Source: an uncultured Cryomorphaceae bacterium
Lineage (GTDB): Bacteria > Bacteroidota > Bacteroidia > Flavobacteriales > UBA7430
DNA: 32,749 nt
Reading direction: 5' to 3'
NCBI GenBank assembly: GCA_902551855.1
Contig: CACDER010000011.1
Coordinates: 1-32,749, forward strand
Shown: piece after piece, positions 27,707-32,749 of the stretch
Layout: every line of letters begins with the position of its first letter
Numbering within the stretch: the stretch's first letter is position 1
Made by a program: the position numbers and the translations under genes
The notes under the pieces: model-generated
What the model was told of the DNA's origin: nothing
Database searches by the model: none
What the model saw: only the letters and a program-made list of their open reading frames with translations

Positions 27707-28363
27707 ATGCGAAATTACGCTATAATTTTAGCTTCTGGGGAAGGAAGTAGGATGGGAAAGAGTTTTCCTAAACAATTTATGAATCTTAAAGGAAGGCCTG
27801 TTTTGTTTCACACAATTGAAAAGTTTTCACAAGTTAAGCGTCTTGAAATAATTTTAGTTTTAAAATCAGACCAAACTTCATTATGGAGTGATTTATGCTT
27901 TAAATACAATTTTTCTATTCCTCATAAAATTTGCATAGGAGGAAGCACAAGACACCAGTCTGTTAAAAAGGGGTTAGCTTTATGTAAAAAAAAATCCATC
28001 ATTGCTATACATGATGGCGTTAGGCCTTTAGTTTCTATAAAATTAATTAATAAAATCTATGCTCTAGCTGAAACTCATGATGCCGTTGTCCCTGCAGTGC
28101 CCTGTCATGATTCCGTAAGATTATTTAATTCTAAAAAAAATTTACCTTTGAATCGGAATGACGTTTTTATGATTCAAACTCCTCAATGCTTTAAGTCTGA
28201 AGTTATTCTTGAAGCCTACAATAAAATTAAGCTTGATGGCTTTACTGATGATGCTTCTGTTGTTCAACAAACAGGGGTTAGTATCTTCTTAACTGAAGGG
28301 GAGAAAGAAAATATAAAAATAACCTTTCCTGAAGATTTAAAAATTGCAAATTGTTTAATTTAA
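27707..28363 (+). CDS. ispD: 2-C-methyl-D-erythritol 4-phosphate cytidylyltransferase
   Basis: 'AIILASGEGSRMGKSFPKQFMNLKGRPVLFHTIEKF', 'GGSTRHQSVKKGL', 'IAIHDGVRPLVS', 'QTPQCFKSEVILEAYNK'. Confidence 0.95.
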   Translation: MRNYAIILASGEGSRMGKSFPKQFMNLKGRPVLFHTIEKFSQVKRLEIILVLKSDQTSLWSDLCFKYNFSIPHKICIGGSTRHQSVKKGLALCKKKSIIAIHDGVRPLVSIKLINKIYALAETHDAVVPAVPCHDSVRLFNSKKNLPLNRNDVFMIQTPQCFKSEVILEAYNKIKLDGFTDDASVVQQTGVSIFLTEGEKENIKITFPEDLKIANCLI

Positions 28364-28368
28364 ATCTA

Positions 28369-29403
28369 ATGAATAAATTAAATATTAGATCCTTCACTAA
28401 AGATGAGTTAGAGTCTTTTTTTATGAACGTCAAAGAAAAAAAATTTAGAGCCAGTCAGGTTTTTAACTGGGTTTGGAAAAATAATGTTAGTGATTTTTAC
28501 AAAATGAACAACATTCCTTTTTCTTTGAGATCCAAGCTTGATAATTTATTTTATTTTTCTAAAACAACTATTAACTCAAAGCAAATTAGCTCTGATCAAA
28601 CGATAAAACTAGGTTTTAAACTGAGCGATGGGGTTATTTGTGAGGGGGTTTTAATCCCCTCAAAGAAAAGAATTACTGCCTGTATTTCATCACAAGTTGG
28701 TTGTAGTCTCTCTTGTGCTTTTTGTGCTACAGGGAAATTAAAAAGATTGAGAAACATTTCAGCTGAAGAAATTTATGATCAAGTTTATCATATTAAAAAA
28801 ATATCTGAAAAGGAATTTAAAAAAAACCTAACAAATATTGTTTACATGGGAATGGGGGAGCCCCTTTTAAACTATAAAAATGTTATTCGTTCAATCCAAT
28901 TTATAACTTCTAAAGAGGGGTTAGCTATTTCTCCAAAAAGAATAACAGTTTCAACTTCCGGAATTGTGAAAATGATAAACAAACTTGCAGATGATTGTGT
29001 GAAATTTAACTTAGCCTTATCTCTTCATGCAGCAAATAATGAAAAAAGAAGTCAAATAATGCCTATTAATAACTCTAATAACTTGGAGTCTCTAAAGAGT
29101 TCTTTACAATATTTTAATAAAAAAACCAACCGAATAATTACGCTAGAATACATTATATTCAAAGATTTTAACGATTCTATTGATGATGCAAAAGAGCTTA
29201 TTATATTTGCAAAAGATTTAAAGTGTAAAATAAATATAATTGAGTACAATAATGTTGTGGGGTTAAATTATAATAAAGCTTCAGAGGAAAAAACAAATCA
29301 ATTTAAATTTTATCTTGAAAAAAGGGGATTAATTGTTAATGTTAGAAAAAGTAGGGGGGAGGATATTGATGCTGCTTGTGGTCAGCTAGCTAATAAAGCT
29401 TGA
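28369..29403 (+). CDS. rlmN: 23S rRNA (adenine(2503)-C(2))-methyltransferase (radical SAM)
   Basis: 'KKFRASQVFNWVWKN', 'ACISSQVGCSLSCAFCATGKLKRLRNISAEEI', 'NIVYMGMGEPLLNY', 'LALSLHAANNEKRSQIMPIN', 'VRKSRGEDIDAACGQLA'. ATG 28369 preferred over 28351. Confidence 0.97.
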   Translation: MNKLNIRSFTKDELESFFMNVKEKKFRASQVFNWVWKNNVSDFYKMNNIPFSLRSKLDNLFYFSKTTINSKQISSDQTIKLGFKLSDGVICEGVLIPSKKRITACISSQVGCSLSCAFCATGKLKRLRNISAEEIYDQVYHIKKISEKEFKKNLTNIVYMGMGEPLLNYKNVIRSIQFITSKEGLAISPKRITVSTSGIVKMINKLADDCVKFNLALSLHAANNEKRSQIMPINNSNNLESLKSSLQYFNKKTNRIITLEYIIFKDFNDSIDDAKELIIFAKDLKCKINIIEYNNVVGLNYNKASEEKTNQFKFYLEKRGLIVNVRKSRGEDIDAACGQLANKA

Positions 29404-29446
29404 TTTTTTTTTAGATTAAGATTGGTTTTATTTCTAACTTTGTATT

Positions 29447-30421
29447 ATGTCATATTTAAATAAAATTAAAAAACCTTATTTATCAGATATTCAATTATTT
29501 GAAAAAAAATTTAAAGAATCTTTGTCGAGCAAAGTTCCTCTTTTAGATACTATTACTTATTATATTTTTAGAAACAAGGGTAAACAAATACGCCCCTTGT
29601 TTATTTTTATTTGTTCAAATATTTGCGGAAAAATTAATGACAAAACAATTCGTGGGGCTATTCTTATTGAACTTCTGCATACGGCCACTTTAGTTCATGA
29701 TGATGTTGTTGATGAAGCTAAACAACGTAGAGGTTTTTTTTCTATAAATTATATTTGGAAAAATAAAATTTCTGTTTTGGTTGGTGATTTTTTACTTTCT
29801 AAGGGGTTGCTTATCTCAGTAAAAAACAAAGATTTTGATCTTTTAAAAATCACATCGAAAGCTGTGGAACAGATGAGTGAAGGAGAGCTTTTGCAAATTG
29901 AAAAATCAAGAAAATATAACTTTGATGAAATAAGTTATTTTGAAATTATAAGAAAAAAAACCGCTTCATTAATAGCGTCTTGTTGCTCGGTTGGTGCAAG
30001 TTCATCTACCGCAGATAAAAAAACTATAAATCTGTTCTGGGAGATTGGAGAATACTGCGGTATTGCATTTCAAATAAAAGACGACCTTTTGGATTTTAGT
30101 AAAACCAATATTATAGGAAAGCCTGCATCTAATGATATTAAAGAAAAAAAAATCACTTTACCTTTAATTTACTCACTTCAAAATTGCTCTAAAAAAGAAA
30201 AAAAAGAAATTTTATTTTTATTTAAAAAAAAAGAAAAATCACCAAAAATTATTAGTGATATTATTTCTTTTATTGAGACTAAAGGTGGTATTGATTATGC
30301 TAAGTCTAAAATGATACAATATAAAAATAAAGCTTTAACGTTAATTAAGTCTCTTCCCGAATGTTCAAGTAAACAAGATTTAATTTCTTTATTAAACTTT
30401 GTTGTAGAAAGAGAAAAATAA
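29447..30421 (+). CDS. Polyprenyl (octaprenyl-type) diphosphate synthase
   Basis: 'GKQIRPLFIFICSN', 'LLHTATLVHDDVVDEAKQRRG', 'VGDFLLSKG', 'CGIAFQIKDDLLDF'. Confidence 0.95.
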   Translation: MSYLNKIKKPYLSDIQLFEKKFKESLSSKVPLLDTITYYIFRNKGKQIRPLFIFICSNICGKINDKTIRGAILIELLHTATLVHDDVVDEAKQRRGFFSINYIWKNKISVLVGDFLLSKGLLISVKNKDFDLLKITSKAVEQMSEGELLQIEKSRKYNFDEISYFEIIRKKTASLIASCCSVGASSSTADKKTINLFWEIGEYCGIAFQIKDDLLDFSKTNIIGKPASNDIKEKKITLPLIYSLQNCSKKEKKEILFLFKKKEKSPKIISDIISFIETKGGIDYAKSKMIQYKNKALTLIKSLPECSSKQDLISLLNFVVEREK

Positions 30422-30424
30422 ATT

Positions 30425-30432
30425 TATTTTTG
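30425..30432 (+). promoter_or_regulatory. Bacteroidota -7 box TATTTTTG upstream of dnaG
   Basis: Matches TAnnTTTG, 18 bp before the TTG start. Confidence 0.4.
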
Positions 30433-30450
30433 AAAAAATAAATTTAACTT

Positions 30451-32322
30451 TTGATTCCTAAATTAACAATAGATAATATATTCGAGGCATCCAAAATTGA
30501 AGAGGTTGTTCAGGACTTTATTTCTCTCAAAAAAAGAGGAGCAAATTTAATTGGAAAGTGTCCATTCCATGACGAAAAAACCCCTTCTTTTACTGTTTCA
30601 CCCTCAAAAAACATTTTTAAATGCTTTGGATGTGGTAAAGGAGGTAATCCTGTTAATTTTATTATGGAGCATGAAAAACTTTCATATCCTCAAGCCCTTG
30701 AGTATTTAGCCCAAAAGTACAATATAATAATTGAAAAATTAGAACTCTCCCCTGATCAGAAAAAAAAATTAGAGAAAAGTGAGGGATTATATATCATTAA
30801 TAATATCGCCTCTAAATTTTATAAAAATTCCTTACTAAATTCAAAAGAAGGTAAGCATATTGCTTTAAGTTATCTTTATTCTAGAGGATTTAATTATGAA
30901 ATTATTGATAAATTTGATATTGGTTTCTGTTTTAATAAAAATGAAACTTTTTATAATTATGCAGAAAACTTAAAGTATTCTAAAAATTTAATTTTAAACT
31001 CAGGTTTATGTTTTAAAAAAAACAATAAAATTATAGAAAGGTTTGTAAATCGTATAATTTTTCCAATTCACTCTCTAAGCGGAAGAGTTTTAGGTTTTGG
31101 TGGAAGAATATTAAAGCAAGATAAAAATTTAGCAAAATATATTAACTCATCTGAAAACGAAATTTATATAAAAAATAAAATTTTGTATGGAATATATCAA
31201 TCTAAGTCTGAAATTATCAAACATAATAAGTGTTTTGTTGTAGAGGGTTATACAGATGTTTTATCTCTGCACCAAAACGGAATTAAAAATACAGTTGCTT
31301 CTTCTGGAACAGCTTTAACTGAAGGCCAAATTAAACTTATTTCAAGGTTTACTAATAATATTACTTTACTTTTTGATGGAGATGAAGCTGGAATAAAGGC
31401 TTCTTTAAAAGGTGTGAATTTAATATTAAAAAATGGATTAAATATAAAAGTTATAAATTTTCCAAAAGGAGAAGACCCAGATTCATTTGCAAAAAATCAC
31501 GGTAAGTCTATGCTCCAATCCTTCTTATCAGAAAATGAAAAAGATTTTATTGATTTTAGACTAAATATTATATCTGATAAGGATAAAAAAGATCCTATAA
31601 AACGATCAAATTTGATTAAAGAACTTTCTTTATCTATATCTTTAATTTCTGACCCTATTACTCGAGCTGTTTATTCTCAAGATTTATCAAAAAAATTAGA
31701 AATAAGCGAATCCTTAATTAATTCCAATATTAATAGTATTGTTAAACCTAAAAATCAATTTAGGGCTACTTCCTCTGATACAATTTTATTAAATAAGAAT
31801 ATATATGAATCTCAATTAATTAAATATATGATAAAGTATTCTAATGAGAGTATAATAGTATTTTCTTCTGGTAAAAATACAGAAATAAATATAATAGAGT
31901 ATATTAAAAATGCTTTGTCTGAAAAAATAGAAAAAAATGAATCGTGGATAAAAAATAAACTACTTAAAAAAATATTTGATGAAATATTACTAAACTATTC
32001 GTTGAAAAAAAATCTACTTAATTTCTTTATTAATCATAGTGATCCAGATATATGTAAAAAAGTTGTGGAGTTAATCTTTGAAAAACACTCTCTTTCTAAT
32101 TGGAGTAAAAAAAATATCTGGGTTCCATTAGAAGTTGATAAACTTTCTTCCTTAGTCCAAGAATCTCTATTAAGGCTTATGCAACTCAGATTAGAAGAGT
32201 TAATAAATAAAACTAAGGAAAAATTGTCTAGTGATATTGAAAATAATACTTATTTAAAAAAGTTAATTTCTTTAACTTCAGCAAAAAATAAAATAAAATT
32301 AAAACTTGGTAGAGATTGTTAA
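30451..32322 (+). CDS. dnaG: DNA primase
   Basis: CHC2 zinc finger 'LIGKCPFHDEKTPSFTVSPSKNIFKCFGCGKGGNPVNFIM', 'FGGRILKQDKNLAKYINSSE', TOPRIM 'FVVEGYTDVLSLHQNG', 'LLFDGDEAGIKA'. Apparent TTG start. Confidence 0.97.
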   Translation: MIPKLTIDNIFEASKIEEVVQDFISLKKRGANLIGKCPFHDEKTPSFTVSPSKNIFKCFGCGKGGNPVNFIMEHEKLSYPQALEYLAQKYNIIIEKLELSPDQKKKLEKSEGLYIINNIASKFYKNSLLNSKEGKHIALSYLYSRGFNYEIIDKFDIGFCFNKNETFYNYAENLKYSKNLILNSGLCFKKNNKIIERFVNRIIFPIHSLSGRVLGFGGRILKQDKNLAKYINSSENEIYIKNKILYGIYQSKSEIIKHNKCFVVEGYTDVLSLHQNGIKNTVASSGTALTEGQIKLISRFTNNITLLFDGDEAGIKASLKGVNLILKNGLNIKVINFPKGEDPDSFAKNHGKSMLQSFLSENEKDFIDFRLNIISDKDKKDPIKRSNLIKELSLSISLISDPITRAVYSQDLSKKLEISESLINSNINSIVKPKNQFRATSSDTILLNKNIYESQLIKYMIKYSNESIIVFSSGKNTEINIIEYIKNALSEKIEKNESWIKNKLLKKIFDEILLNYSLKKNLLNFFINHSDPDICKKVVELIFEKHSLSNWSKKNIWVPLEVDKLSSLVQESLLRLMQLRLEELINKTKEKLSSDIENNTYLKKLISLTSAKNKIKLKLGRDC

Positions 32323-32357
32323 TTTATATTTATTAATCTTTATTTTTTGAAATTTAT

Positions 32358-32749
32358 TTATTTATTAATTTTTTTAATTCTTTTTAAATGTCTTCCACCC
32401 TCAAAATCACTATTTATAAAATTATTAATAATTTTATTAGCCATTTTTAATGATATATACCTTGCTGGTAAACATAATATATTTGCATCATTGTGGTTTT
32501 TAGCTAATTTTGCTATTTCATTATTCCAACAAACAGCTGCTCTTATATTTTTATATTTATTAGCTGTCATAGCTATTCCATTTCCTGTTCCACAGATGAG
32601 AATTCCAAAATTATATTTATTTAAAATAAATTCTTTAATAAGTTTATGTGCATATACTGGGTAATCTACACTATCATTAGAATAGCAACCTACATCTTTA
32701 ATATTTAAGTTAAACTTTGATATATTTTTTTTTATATTTTCCTTTAAAT
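32358..32749 (-). CDS. rpiB: Ribose 5-phosphate isomerase B, N-terminus beyond window
   Basis: Minus frame open to window edge: LKENIKKNISKFNLNIKDVGCYSNDSVDYPVYAHKLIKEFILNKYNFGILICGTGNGIAMTANKYKNIRAAVCWN... RpiB signature; the listed 70-aa ORF is its C-terminal part. Confidence 0.93.
   Translation of the reverse strand, partial: LKENIKKNISKFNLNIKDVGCYSNDSVDYPVYAHKLIKEFILNKYNFGILICGTGNGIAMTANKYKNIRAAVCWNNEIAKLAKNHNDANILCLPARYISLKMANKIINNFINSDFEGGRHLKRIKKINK

Noticed and set aside
23020-29249. Short minus ORFs opposite nfu, hemB, hemL, truB, queA and rlmN
   Set aside because: All lie antisense to conserved housekeeping genes with clear motifs.
32347-32664. 105-aa plus ORF at the right end
   Set aside because: Antisense to rpiB, whose minus-strand frame is open to the window edge and carries the RpiB signature.
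1-32749. CRISPR array, IS/transposon, prophage or defence island
   Set aside because: No regularly spaced repeats, transposase, integrase, terminal inverted repeats or recognisable defence genes found in either strand.

Overview
AT-rich chromosomal window from a marine-type Bacteroidota/Flavobacteriia genome. This is inferred from low GC, T9SS C-terminal sorting tails, TAnnTTTG promoter boxes and gene content. The right third is housekeeping: nfuA-like, hemB, hemL, truB, queA, ispD, rlmN, a polyprenyl synthetase, dnaG and a truncated rpiB. The left end has an outer-membrane protein fragment, coaX, tRNA-Phe(GAA), a cupredoxin+4xFAS1 secreted protein, a pirin, an NTF2-like/SulP pair and a TetR regulator. 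An MMPL/LolA-like/DUF1302-like-barrel envelope export operon follows. The most interesting part is about 12.6-21.8 kb, a cluster of mostly secreted proteins. It holds a secreted peptidylarginine/agmatine deiminase, a lysyl-oxidase homologue that retains the Cu motif and both LTQ-forming residues, and a soluble PQQ-type sugar dehydrogenase. It also holds a tightly coupled MbnP - MbnH/MauG-like diheme - YHYH operon preceded by a T9SS cargo gene. No CRISPR, IS element, phage or rRNA was seen. Family names come from reading the translated ORFs against remembered motifs; no database search was run.
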